A stretch of 12,444 nucleotides of DNA. Origin: an uncultured Ideonella sp. (GTDB lineage Bacteria > Pseudomonadota > Gammaproteobacteria > Burkholderiales > Burkholderiaceae). Of this stretch, positions 1 to 5,878 are shown piece by piece. The stretch lies in NCBI GenBank assembly GCA_946479475.1, contig CAMLGG010000158.1, positions 1-12,444 on the forward strand, read 5' to 3'. The notes beneath the pieces are model-generated. The model worked only from the letters and a program-made list of their open reading frames with translations. It did no database searches and was not told the DNA's origin. Within the stretch, counting starts at the first letter, position 1, and every line of letters begins with the position of its first letter. Made by a program: the position numbers and the translations under genes.

Positions 1-489
1 GGCACCTGGGTCCACGAGGCGATCCAGGAGGGCCTGGTCGTCAACGAGTGCTTCACGCAGATCGGCATCCGCTCCGCGGGCGAGCGTGCCGCGCGCGAGT
101 ACGTGCGCGACCAGGGCGGCCTGATCTTCACCGCCCGCGAGCTCCGTGGCTGCGAGGGCAGTGCGCAACTGGCGCGGGTGTGTCGCGCCATCCGCGAGCG
201 ACTCGCCGCGCACGGAGGGCCGCCCGTCTACCTGAGCCTCGACATCGATTGCCTCGACCCGGCCTTCGCCCCAGGCACCGGCACGCCCGAGCCCGGCGGC
301 ATGACCACCAACCAGGTGCTCACCCTGCTCGAGGACCTGGCGGACCTCGACTTCGTCGGCATGGATTGCGTGGAGGTGGCGCCGCCCTACGACCACGCGG
401 ACCTCACCTCCTATGCCGCCGCGACCTTCGTGTGGACCTACCTGGCGGGGCGGATCGCGGCTTCGACCGCAGGGTCGGCTGCGGCCTGA
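1..489 (+). CDS. speB: Agmatinase/ureohydrolase family protein, 3' part only
   Basis: The reading frame is open from the first base and stops with TGA at 487-489, giving 162 residues of a family usually about 310-320 long, so the N-terminal half lies outside the window. Ureohydrolases hydrolyse a guanidino compound to urea and an amine at a two-manganese site in the cytoplasm. The second half of that site is visible: the signature SLDIDCLDPAFAPGTGTPEP, with D81, D83 and E97 of the fragment, which is very close to the agmatinase signature. A further typical agmatinase stretch follows (GMDCVEVAPPYDHADLT). The missing half would hold the GGDH motif and the first DAHxD metal ligands. Guanidinobutyrase and related guanidino-acid hydrolases share these motifs, so agmatine as substrate is only the default. 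The gene ends 2 bp from a convergent gene and has no visible link to the sugar-acid operon. Confidence 0.9.
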   Translation, partial: GTWVHEAIQEGLVVNECFTQIGIRSAGERAAREYVRDQGGLIFTARELRGCEGSAQLARVCRAIRERLAAHGGPPVYLSLDIDCLDPAFAPGTGTPEPGGMTTNQVLTLLEDLADLDFVGMDCVEVAPPYDHADLTSYAAATFVWTYLAGRIAASTAGSAAA

Positions 490-491
490 CC

Positions 492-1196
492 TCAGCCCTG
501 CAACGCTTCGATCACCAGCTCGGCCACCCGCTGCGAGGAGCGCGGATTCTGGCCGGTGACGAGGTGGCCGTCGCGCACGGCGAAAGGCTGCCAGTCCGGC
601 CCGCTCTCGAAGCTGGCGCCGAGCGTGCGCAGGCGTGACTCGAGCAGGAATGGCACGACGTTGGCCAGGCCGGCGGCGCGCTCTTCCGAATCGGTGAAGC
701 TGTTGACGCGCCGGCCCGCGATGACCGGCTCGCCGTCGGACCTGAGTGCCGCCACGAGGCCGGCGACACCATGGCACACGGCCGCGATGACCTTGCCTTG
801 TGCATCCGCCTCCTCGACGATCCGCCGCACGCCTTCGCTCTTCGGCAGGTCCCACATCGTGCCGTGGCCGCCGGGGAAGAAGACCGCGTCGAAGTCCGCC
901 ATCGACAGTCCGTCCACCTTGTGCGTGTGGGTGATTCCCTTCTGCAGCGCCTCGTCGTTCAGCATCCGGTCCACGGCGGCGGCGTTCTGCCCCGGCGGCT
1001 TGAGGCTGCCGGGGTCCACAGGCACCGGCCCGCCGAGGGTGGAGGCCAGGGTGACCTGTGCGCCCGCGTCCGTGAACGCGTAGAACGGCTCGGCCAGTTC
1101 GTCCGCCCACAAGCCGGTGGGCTGGCCGGTGCCCTCCATCCGGTCGTTCGACGTGAGGACCATGAGGATGCGTTTCGGATGTTGCGGGCTGTTCAT
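492..1196 (-). CDS. DJ-1/PfpI superfamily protein, Hsp31-like (glutamine amidotransferase-like)
   Basis: The protein has 234 residues. I place the start at the ATG at 1194-1196 because a perfect AGGAGG lies 7 nt upstream; an earlier in-frame start at 1250 would add 18 low-complexity residues and lacks such a site. The nucleophile elbow AAVCHG gives C141 and H142, and the N-terminal TGLWADE gives the glutamate (E33) expected in Hsp31-type members. Other family segments are FFPGGHGTMWDLP, VNSFTDSEE and DGHLVTGQNP. The layout and length match the Hsp31 branch, whose characterised members include glutathione-independent glyoxalase III (methylglyoxal to lactate) and stress chaperones. Glyoxalase-like activity here is inference; many members are uncharacterised. 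The gene lies 84 bp downstream of the LacI-type regulator on the same strand, so the two could be co-transcribed. Its stop is 2 bp from the agmatinase stop. Confidence 0.9.
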   Translation of the reverse strand: MNSPQHPKRILMVLTSNDRMEGTGQPTGLWADELAEPFYAFTDAGAQVTLASTLGGPVPVDPGSLKPPGQNAAAVDRMLNDEALQKGITHTHKVDGLSMADFDAVFFPGGHGTMWDLPKSEGVRRIVEEADAQGKVIAAVCHGVAGLVAALRSDGEPVIAGRRVNSFTDSEERAAGLANVVPFLLESRLRTLGASFESGPDWQPFAVRDGHLVTGQNPRSSQRVAELVIEALQG

Positions 1197-1203
1197 GCGG
1201 GCG

Positions 1204-1209
1204 CCTCCT
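1204..1209 (-). promoter_or_regulatory. Shine-Dalgarno site fixing the DJ-1/PfpI start
   Basis: On the minus strand this reads AGGAGG, followed by 7 nt and then ATG at 1196. It decides the start against the longer reading from 1250. Confidence 0.8.
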
Positions 1210-1280
1210 GCAAGTGGCCGTCGAGGGAAGGGACGCCCCAGGTGCAGCAAGGCGCAGGCCCGACGCGCGCCCCCCGGCGT

Positions 1281-2279
1281 CTACGCCCCCGTCGACTCGC
1301 GTTCGACGATGCGGAAGCCGACGTCGATGATGCGCTCTTGCACCGCCTGGCCCTGGCAGCGCGCGATCATCAGGCGCGCGGCCTCGCGGCCGATGCCGGC
1401 GCCGTCGATGTGGACGGTGCTGAGGCTGGGCAGCAGCTGGGCGGCGAAGTCGGCGTCGCCGAAGCCCACGACCGCGAGCTCGCGCGGCACTTCGATCCCC
1501 CTGGCGCGCGCCTCGGTGAGCACGCCCTGCGCAAGCGCGTCGGAGCTGCAGAAGACGGCGCGGATCCGCGGATCGCGCTCCAGCAGTTCGCGCAGCGCGC
1601 CGCGGCCGGAGGCCATGTTGCTGGGCGCCTTGACGCAGGCGGTCGGCACCTCTCGCCCCATCGCGGCCAGGAAGCCTTCTCGCCGGGCGAGGGCGCGCTG
1701 GTCGTCGGCCGTGGCCACCGCGACATGCTGCCAGCCCTTGGCGAGGAAGAAGCCGGCCACCGCGCTGCCGACCTTCAGGTGGGAGAAGCCGACCAGCATG
1801 TCGACCGGGCGGTCGCTCAGGTCCCAGGTCTCGACGACCGGGATGCCGAGCTGCCTCAGGCGCTCCGTCGACGGGCCGGCCTGCAGCAGGCCCGCGACCA
1901 CGATGCCGTCGACGCGGCGGCCGACCATGGTCTCCAGCAGCGCGGCCTCGCGGGCGTGGTCGTAGCCCGTCTGGCCGAGGATGAGCTGGTAGCCGGCCGC
2001 ATCCAGCGCCTGGGTGAGCATCTGCACCGTCGGCAGGAATTGCGGCACCGCCACGACCGGCAGCAGCGCGCCTATCGCCATGCTGCGCCTGGACTTCAAG
2101 CCGCCGGCCAGCAGGTTCGGGATGTAGCCGGTGGCCTGCACCGCCCGCTGCACCTTCTCGAGGGTCGACCTGGAGACCATCTCCGGCGTCTTCAGTGCCC
2201 GCGAGGCCGTCATCAGCGACACGCCGGCGGCCTGGGCCACGTCGTGAAGGGTGACGGACTTGGTGCGGGGCGAAGTCAT
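1281..2279 (-). CDS. LacI/GntR-type transcriptional regulator of the aldarate operon
   Basis: The protein has 332 residues. The N-terminal helix-turn-helix (about residues 9-30, VTLHDVAQAAGVSLMTASRA) is a clear LacI-family DNA-binding domain, with the SRALKTPEMVS recognition segment of the gluconate-repressor (GntR) branch. A hinge region follows (about 52-66, NLLAGGLKSRRS), then a periplasmic-binding-protein-like effector domain to the C-terminus, including VVGFGDADFAAQLLPSLSTV near its end. I chose the ATG at 2277-2279 because it puts the helix-turn-helix at the usual position. The GTG at 2322-2324 adds 15 residues unlike the family, and neither start has a clear Shine-Dalgarno site. The gene is divergent from the dehydratase operon, and two LacI-type palindromes lie between them. 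It therefore probably represses the operon and itself until an aldarate or pathway intermediate binds. The effector is unknown from sequence. Confidence 0.93.
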   Translation of the reverse strand: MTSPRTKSVTLHDVAQAAGVSLMTASRALKTPEMVSRSTLEKVQRAVQATGYIPNLLAGGLKSRRSMAIGALLPVVAVPQFLPTVQMLTQALDAAGYQLILGQTGYDHAREAALLETMVGRRVDGIVVAGLLQAGPSTERLRQLGIPVVETWDLSDRPVDMLVGFSHLKVGSAVAGFFLAKGWQHVAVATADDQRALARREGFLAAMGREVPTACVKAPSNMASGRGALRELLERDPRIRAVFCSSDALAQGVLTEARARGIEVPRELAVVGFGDADFAAQLLPSLSTVHIDGAGIGREAARLMIARCQGQAVQERIIDVGFRIVERESTGA

Positions 2280-2337
2280 CGGGGCGAGGTTGCGACAAGC
2301 GAGGGCGACGACATTGTCGACCACGTGGCAGGGATGA

Positions 2338-2367
2338 TTGACGTTCCCGAGATGCTAACGTTATCAT
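2338..2367 (+). promoter_or_regulatory. Candidate sigma-70 promoter for the catabolic operon
   Basis: TTGACG at 2338-2343 (5 of 6 to the -35 consensus), an 18-nt spacer, and TATCAT at 2362-2367 (5 of 6 to the -10 consensus). Transcription would start near 2374, giving a leader of about 90 nt before the first gene. The -10 box lies wholly inside palindrome O1, the expected geometry for repression by a bound LacI-type protein. The prediction rests on consensus match only. Confidence 0.5.
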
Positions 2368-2368
2368 C
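2351..2368. promoter_or_regulatory. LacI-type operator O1
   Basis: GATGCTAACGTTATCATC is an 18-bp palindrome with 16 of 18 positions symmetric around a central CG, as expected for a LacI-family dimer whose hinge helix inserts at a central CpG. It shares the core TAACGTTA and the outer GATG with O2. It lies 71 bp upstream of the regulator start and overlaps the -10 boxes of the promoter candidates in both directions, so it could control operon and regulator together. Confidence 0.75.
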
Positions 2369-2390
2369 CCGCCGACTGAACACCTGTCAT
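2360..2390 (-). promoter_or_regulatory. Weak candidate promoter for the LacI-type regulator
   Basis: On the minus strand ATGACA (2390-2385, 5 of 6 to the -35 consensus) is followed after 19 nt by GATAAC (2365-2360, 4 of 6 to the -10 consensus). The spacing is longer than ideal. The -10 box falls in O1 and overlaps the -10 box of the opposite promoter, which is possible because O1 is palindromic. Confidence 0.3.
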
Positions 2391-2448
2391 GCGAAATCTC
2401 TCTCTTGAAGCGCTTCTCCAGCGCTTTCTTTTTCGTGTTAGATGTTAA
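2389..2448 (+). other. Possible 19-codon leader ORF overlapping the hairpin and O2
   Basis: ATG at 2389 opens MRNLSLEALLQRFLFRVRC and stops with TAA at 2446-2448, inside O2. It would begin about 15 nt after the predicted transcription start and reads straight through the terminator-like hairpin. It has no good Shine-Dalgarno site, so translation is doubtful. It is rich in leucine (5) and arginine (4), neither of which is obviously linked to aldarate metabolism. It is listed because a leader ORF over a terminator is the layout of an attenuator; it may be chance. Confidence 0.2.
2407..2433 (+). terminator. Terminator-like hairpin in the operon leader
   Basis: AAGCGCT (2408-2414) pairs with AGCGCTT (2420-2426) around a 5-nt loop, followed by a T-rich tract (TTTCTTTTT, 2425-2433). 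This has the form of an intrinsic terminator on the + strand only. It lies between the predicted promoter and the first gene, so it could act as an attenuator. Alternatively it could block transcripts arriving from upstream on this strand. The 7-bp stem is short. Confidence 0.45.
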
Positions 2449-2458
2449 CGTTAACACC
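2441..2458. promoter_or_regulatory. LacI-type operator O2
   Basis: GATGTTAACGTTAACACC contains a perfect 14-bp palindrome (TGTTAACGTTAACA) and is symmetric at 16 of 18 positions. Its centre is 90 bp from the centre of O1, and it ends 6 nt before the ATG of the first gene. A repressor here could act as a transcriptional roadblock or form a DNA loop with O1. No further copy was seen elsewhere in the window. Confidence 0.75.
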
Positions 2459-2464
2459 TCATCA

Positions 2465-3610
2465 ATGACGACCACGCGCACATCTGCCGACAGCATCCGC
2501 TGGTTGCGCCTGTCCGCCTGCAGCCTGCCGCTGGCCACGCCGATCAGCGACGCCAAGGTGCTGACCGGCCGCCAGAAGCCGATGACCGAGGTGGCGTTGC
2601 TCTTCGTCGAGCTGCAGACGCGGGAAGGCCACGAGGGCCTGGGCTTCAGCTACGCCAAGCGCGCAGGCGGCCCGGGCCAGTTCGCCCATGCCGAGGAGAT
2701 CGCGCCGGTGCTGATCGGCGAGGATCCGAGCGACATCGCCCGGCTGTGGAACAAGCTCTGCTGGGCCGGCGCCTCGGCGGGCCGCAGCGGCCTGGCGACG
2801 CAGGCCGTGGGCGCCTTCGACGTCGCCCTGTGGGACTTGAAAGCCCGCCGCGCCGGCCTGCCGCTGGCCAAGCTGCTGGGCGCCTGGCGGGATTCGGTCG
2901 CCTGCTACAACACCTCGGGCGGCTTCCTGCACACGCCGCTGGAGCAACTGCTGGTCAATGCCGCCGCTTCGGTCGAACGGGGCATCGGCGGCATCAAGCT
3001 CAAGGTCGGCCAGCCCGACCGGGCGCTGGACGTGAAGCGGGTCGAGGCCGTGCGCAAGCACCTGGGCGACCAGGTGCCGCTGATGGTCGACGCCAACCAG
3101 CAATGGGATCGCCCGACGGCCCAGCGCATGTGCCGCACCTTCGAGGACCTCGACCTCGTCTGGATCGAGGAGCCGCTGGACGCCTACGACCACGAGGGCC
3201 ACGCCGCGCTGGCCGCGCGCTTCGACACGCCCATCGCCACCGGCGAGATGCTGACCAGCGTGGCCGAGCACGGCGAACTCATCCGCCACCGCGCGGCCGA
3301 CTACCTGATGCCGGATGCGCCTCGCGTAGGCGGCATCACGCCCTTCCTCAGGATCGCCTCGCAGGCCGAGGCCGCCGGCCTGATGCTCGCGCCGCACTTC
3401 GCGATGGAGCTGCACGTGCACCTCGCGGCGGCGTACCCCACCGAGACCTGGGTCGAGCACTTCGACTGGCTGGAGCCGCTGTTCAACGAGCGGCTCGAGG
3501 TCCGGGCCGGCCGAATGCTCGTGCCCGATCGCCCCGGCCTGGGCCTGAGCCTCAGCGGGCAGGCGCGCGCCTGGACTGGCCGGCAGGCCGAGTTCGGCGA
3601 GCGCGCCTGA
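2465..3610 (+). CDS. L-talarate/galactarate dehydratase (enolase superfamily, TalrD/GalrD type)
   Basis: The protein has 381 residues and closely resembles, along its whole length as I recall it, the characterised Salmonella L-talarate/galactarate dehydratase; for example the segments LATPISDAKVLTGRQKP and PDAPRVGGITPFL are nearly the same. The family dehydrates L-talarate or galactarate to 5-keto-4-deoxy-D-glucarate in the cytoplasm with Mg2+. The active site is complete: K178-L-K180 (KxK), metal ligands D209 (VDAN), E235 (WIEEP) and E261 (TGEML), and catalytic H311 (APHFAME). The order is N-terminal capping domain, then TIM barrel. I start at ATG 2465; TTG 2405 and GTG 2435 would translate the operator. 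No Shine-Dalgarno site precedes this start and O2 ends 6 nt before it. This is the first gene of the operon and the most directly controlled. Confidence 0.93.
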   Translation: MTTTRTSADSIRWLRLSACSLPLATPISDAKVLTGRQKPMTEVALLFVELQTREGHEGLGFSYAKRAGGPGQFAHAEEIAPVLIGEDPSDIARLWNKLCWAGASAGRSGLATQAVGAFDVALWDLKARRAGLPLAKLLGAWRDSVACYNTSGGFLHTPLEQLLVNAAASVERGIGGIKLKVGQPDRALDVKRVEAVRKHLGDQVPLMVDANQQWDRPTAQRMCRTFEDLDLVWIEEPLDAYDHEGHAALAARFDTPIATGEMLTSVAEHGELIRHRAADYLMPDAPRVGGITPFLRIASQAEAAGLMLAPHFAMELHVHLAAAYPTETWVEHFDWLEPLFNERLEVRAGRMLVPDRPGLGLSLSGQARAWTGRQAEFGERA

Positions 3611-3663
3611 CGCAACCCGCCCCCGTTTCCCTTCGCGCACCCCCATCAGACAGGAGACAAGAC

Positions 3664-4635
3664 ATGCGCAAGCTCATCGCCACCGTGGCCCTCGGCCTCG
3701 CTGCAGTTTCGGTGGCCACCGGCGCCTTCGCCGAGGCGTGGCCCGCCAGGCCGGTGACGCTGCTGGTGCCGTTCCCGCCGGGCGGCTCGACGGACATGAT
3801 CGCCCGCACCGTGGGTGCCAAGCTGCAGGAGAAGCTGGGCGGGACTTTCGTCGTCGACAACAAGGGCGGCGCCGGCGGCACGCTGGGCGCGGCGCAGGCC
3901 AAGCGCTCGGCGCCGGACGGCTACACCGTCTTCGTCTCCTCGCTCGGCCCCTTCGTCATCGGCCCGCACCTGATCAAGACCACCGGCTACGACCCGCTGA
4001 CCGACTTCGACTACATCACCGTGGCGGTGCAGGCGCCGAACGTGCTCACCGTGCCGGCCAGTTCGCCGCACAAGACCTTTGCCGACCTGCTGAAGTTCAT
4101 CAAGGCCAACCCGGACAAGATGACCTTCGCCTCCGCCGGCAACGGCACGTCGGACCACCTCACCGCCGAGCTGTTCTGGCAGGAGACGGGCACCAAGGCC
4201 GTCCACGTGCCCTACAAGGGCGGCGCGCCGGCCATGTCGGACCTGCTCGCAGGGCAGGTCGACGCGACCTTCATGAACATCAACACCGGGCTGCCCAACA
4301 TCAAGGCCGGCAAGCTGCGCGCGCTGGCGATCACCAGCTCCAGGCGCTCGCCGCTGCTGCCCGACGTGCCGACGATGGAGGAGCTGGGCTTCAAGGGCGT
4401 CACCGTCTACTCCTGGCAAGCCTTCGCCGCGCCCAAGGGGCTGCCGGCCGACATCAAGGCCAAGCTGCACGACGGCATCGTCGCCGCGCTGAACGACCCG
4501 GCCGTCAAGCCCAAGCTGCTCGAACTCGGCTTCGAGATCGTGGGCAACACGCCGGAGCAGTTCACCGCCTTCCAGGCTGCCGAGTTCGCGCGCTGGAAGA
4601 AGGTCATCGAAGTCGGAAGGATCACGGCGGATTGA
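3664..4635 (+). CDS. Bug/TctC-family periplasmic solute-binding receptor, first copy
   Basis: The protein has 323 residues, the usual family length, and is preceded by AGGAGA 6 nt upstream of the ATG. A Sec signal peptide is evident: MRK, a hydrophobic stretch, then AFA before E24. The mature protein begins with the Bug signature (VPFPPGGSTD, P36 to D44) and carries HVPYKGGAPAMSDLLAGQVD, both typical of receptors for tripartite tricarboxylate transporters (TctC of TctABC). Such proteins bind carboxylates in the periplasm and, in Burkholderiales, are often encoded far from the TctAB membrane partners. From context the ligand is probably galactarate, talarate or another aldarate, but binding-pocket residues do not show this. 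It lies 53 bp after the dehydratase and is followed by a GC-rich hairpin region. Confidence 0.92.
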   Translation: MRKLIATVALGLAAVSVATGAFAEAWPARPVTLLVPFPPGGSTDMIARTVGAKLQEKLGGTFVVDNKGGAGGTLGAAQAKRSAPDGYTVFVSSLGPFVIGPHLIKTTGYDPLTDFDYITVAVQAPNVLTVPASSPHKTFADLLKFIKANPDKMTFASAGNGTSDHLTAELFWQETGTKAVHVPYKGGAPAMSDLLAGQVDATFMNINTGLPNIKAGKLRALAITSSRRSPLLPDVPTMEELGFKGVTVYSWQAFAAPKGLPADIKAKLHDGIVAALNDPAVKPKLLELGFEIVGNTPEQFTAFQAAEFARWKKVIEVGRITAD

Positions 4636-4638
4636 TGA

Positions 4639-4710
4639 AGCCCCCACGCCCCCTCCCGGGGGCTGCCCCCCGAGGGGGCTCGCGCAGCGGACCGGCAGAG
4701 CCGGATCCGC
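4639..4710. repeat. GC-rich REP-like hairpin cluster
   Basis: This stretch makes up most of the 128-bp gap at 4636-4763. AGCCCCC (4639-4645) can pair with GGGGGCT at 4658-4664 or at 4674-4680. GCCCCC (4665-4670) pairs with GGGGGC (4674-4679) across 3 nt. GCGGACCGGC (4687-4696) pairs with GCCGGATCCGC (4700-4710) with one bulged base. No T-run follows, so it is not a standard intrinsic terminator. It resembles C-run/G-run intergenic repeats I recall as frequent in Comamonadaceae genomes, but copy number cannot be judged here. It may stabilise the upstream mRNA end or reduce read-through. Confidence 0.6.
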
Positions 4711-4718
4711 GCACGCCC

Positions 4719-4747
4719 TTGGCTGAGCAGCACTGTGCGCGTCTAAG
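4719..4747 (+). promoter_or_regulatory. Weak candidate internal promoter before the lactonase gene
   Basis: TTGGCT (4719-4724), a 17-nt spacer and TCTAAG (4742-4747) each match 4 of 6 consensus bases. The start would fall near 4754, only about 10 nt from the lactonase ATG, which has no Shine-Dalgarno site. It is worth noting because it follows the hairpin cluster, but it could easily be chance. Confidence 0.2.
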
Positions 4748-4763
4748 AGTCAACCCACGGACC

Positions 4764-5876
4764 ATGCCCATCGAATCTCACCTTCCGCGACGTGTCTTCC
4801 TGCGCGCTGCCGGCGCGACCGGCCTGGCGGCGATCGGCGGTCCGGCCCTGGCGCAGTCCTTCGACTTCAAGCCCAGCCAGCGCTATCCGGATCCGGCCGT
4901 CCAGATCCTCGATCCCGCGTTCACCAGGTACCGGCTCTATAGCAGCACGGTGGAGCAATTGGCCACCGGCATGCGCTGGGCCGAAGGGCCGGCCTACTTC
5001 CCCGGCGACGGCGGCGGGCCGGGCCATTTGCTGCTGAGCGACATCCCGAACAACCGGATCATGAAGTTCGACGAGAAGACGGGCTCGTTCAGCGTCTTTC
5101 GCAGCCCCTCCAACTTCGCCAACGGCAACGCGCGCGACCGGCAGGGCCGCCTCGTGACCTGCGAGCACTCGGTGACGCGGCGCATCACCCGCACCGAGCG
5201 AGACGGCAAGGTCACGGTGCTGGCCGACCGCTTCGAAGGCAAGCGGCTGAACGCGCCCAACGACATCGTCGTCAAGTCCGACGACTCGATCTGGTTCACC
5301 GATCCGCTGTTCGGCATCAACGGCGAGTGGGAGGGGTCGCGCGCACAGCCCGAGCAGCCGACGACCAACGTCTACCGGCTCATGCCCGATGGCAGGCTGC
5401 ATGCGATCATCACGGACCTCGTCAATCCGAACGGCCTGGCCTTCTCGCCGGACGAGAAGAAGCTCTACGTCGTCGAGTGGAAGGGCACGCCCAACCGCAG
5501 CCTCTGGGCCTACGACGTCGATGCCGACGGCACGGTGGCGAACAAGACCAAGCTGATCGACGCGGCCGACCAGGGTGCGCTCGATGGGTTTCGCGTCGAT
5601 CGCGACGGCAACCTCTGGTGCGGCTGGGGCAGCAACGGCACGCTGGCCGCCGAGCCGGCCGACCTCGCCGGCCGCAAGGTCTACCTGCCGCGCGGCAAGC
5701 CGGAGGACCTGGACGGGGTGATGGTGTTCAGCCCGCAGGGCAGGGCGCTCGCGCACATCCGCCTGCCCGAGCGCTGCGCCAACCTCTGCTTCGGCGGGCC
5801 GAAGAACAACCGCCTGTACATGGCGAGCAGCCATTCGCTCTACGCGCTCTACGTCGAGGCGCACGGCGCCGTCTGA
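4764..5876 (+). CDS. SMP-30/gluconolactonase family protein, Tat-exported
   Basis: The protein has 370 residues: a beta-propeller lactonase preceded by a twin-arginine signal. The signal is [10 protein letters not shown] (R9, R10) with a hydrophobic core and ALA before Q31, so the enzyme should be folded in the cytoplasm and exported to the periplasm. Family metal-site residues are present: E74 (AEGPAYF), N223 (VNPNGLAF) and D274 (LDGFRVD), plus N166 in NAPNDIVV. Such enzymes hydrolyse sugar lactones with a divalent metal. In this operon the natural role is opening galactaro- or glucaro-lactones to the free aldarate before uptake; this is inference from context. The ATG at 4764 has no clear Shine-Dalgarno site, but it places the Tat motif correctly. 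The gene ends 2 nt before garD, suggesting coupled translation. Confidence 0.9.
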   Translation: MPIESHLPRRVFLRAAGATGLAAIGGPALAQSFDFKPSQRYPDPAVQILDPAFTRYRLYSSTVEQLATGMRWAEGPAYFPGDGGGPGHLLLSDIPNNRIMKFDEKTGSFSVFRSPSNFANGNARDRQGRLVTCEHSVTRRITRTERDGKVTVLADRFEGKRLNAPNDIVVKSDDSIWFTDPLFGINGEWEGSRAQPEQPTTNVYRLMPDGRLHAIITDLVNPNGLAFSPDEKKLYVVEWKGTPNRSLWAYDVDADGTVANKTKLIDAADQGALDGFRVDRDGNLWCGWGSNGTLAAEPADLAGRKVYLPRGKPEDLDGVMVFSPQGRALAHIRLPERCANLCFGGPKNNRLYMASSHSLYALYVEAHGAV

Positions 5877-5878
5877 CC

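Noticed and set aside
2280..2324. A GTG start at 2324 for the LacI-type regulator.
   Set aside because: It adds 15 residues before the helix-turn-helix, which is usually within about 10 residues of the N-terminus; ATG 2279 fits better. Neither start has a strong ribosome site, so some doubt remains.
2334..2346. A third operator half-site (GATGATTGACGTT) upstream of O1.
   Set aside because: The half-site is out of register by one base relative to GATGNTAACGTT and has no symmetric partner; it overlaps the -35 box instead.
771..2408. A 545-codon open frame on the + strand opposite the DJ-1/PfpI and LacI-type genes.
   Set aside because: Its product is a low-complexity Arg/Ala/Gly/His/Asp-rich sequence without any family motif, as expected for the antisense of high-GC genes. 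The minus-strand genes have clear domains.
2405..2464. An upstream TTG (2405) or GTG (2435) start for the talarate/galactarate dehydratase.
   Set aside because: It would translate the hairpin and operator O2, lacks a Shine-Dalgarno site, and adds residues unlike the family.
4665..4679. Intrinsic terminator after the first receptor gene.
   Set aside because: The hairpin is strong but no T-run follows, and several alternative pairings suggest a repeat element.
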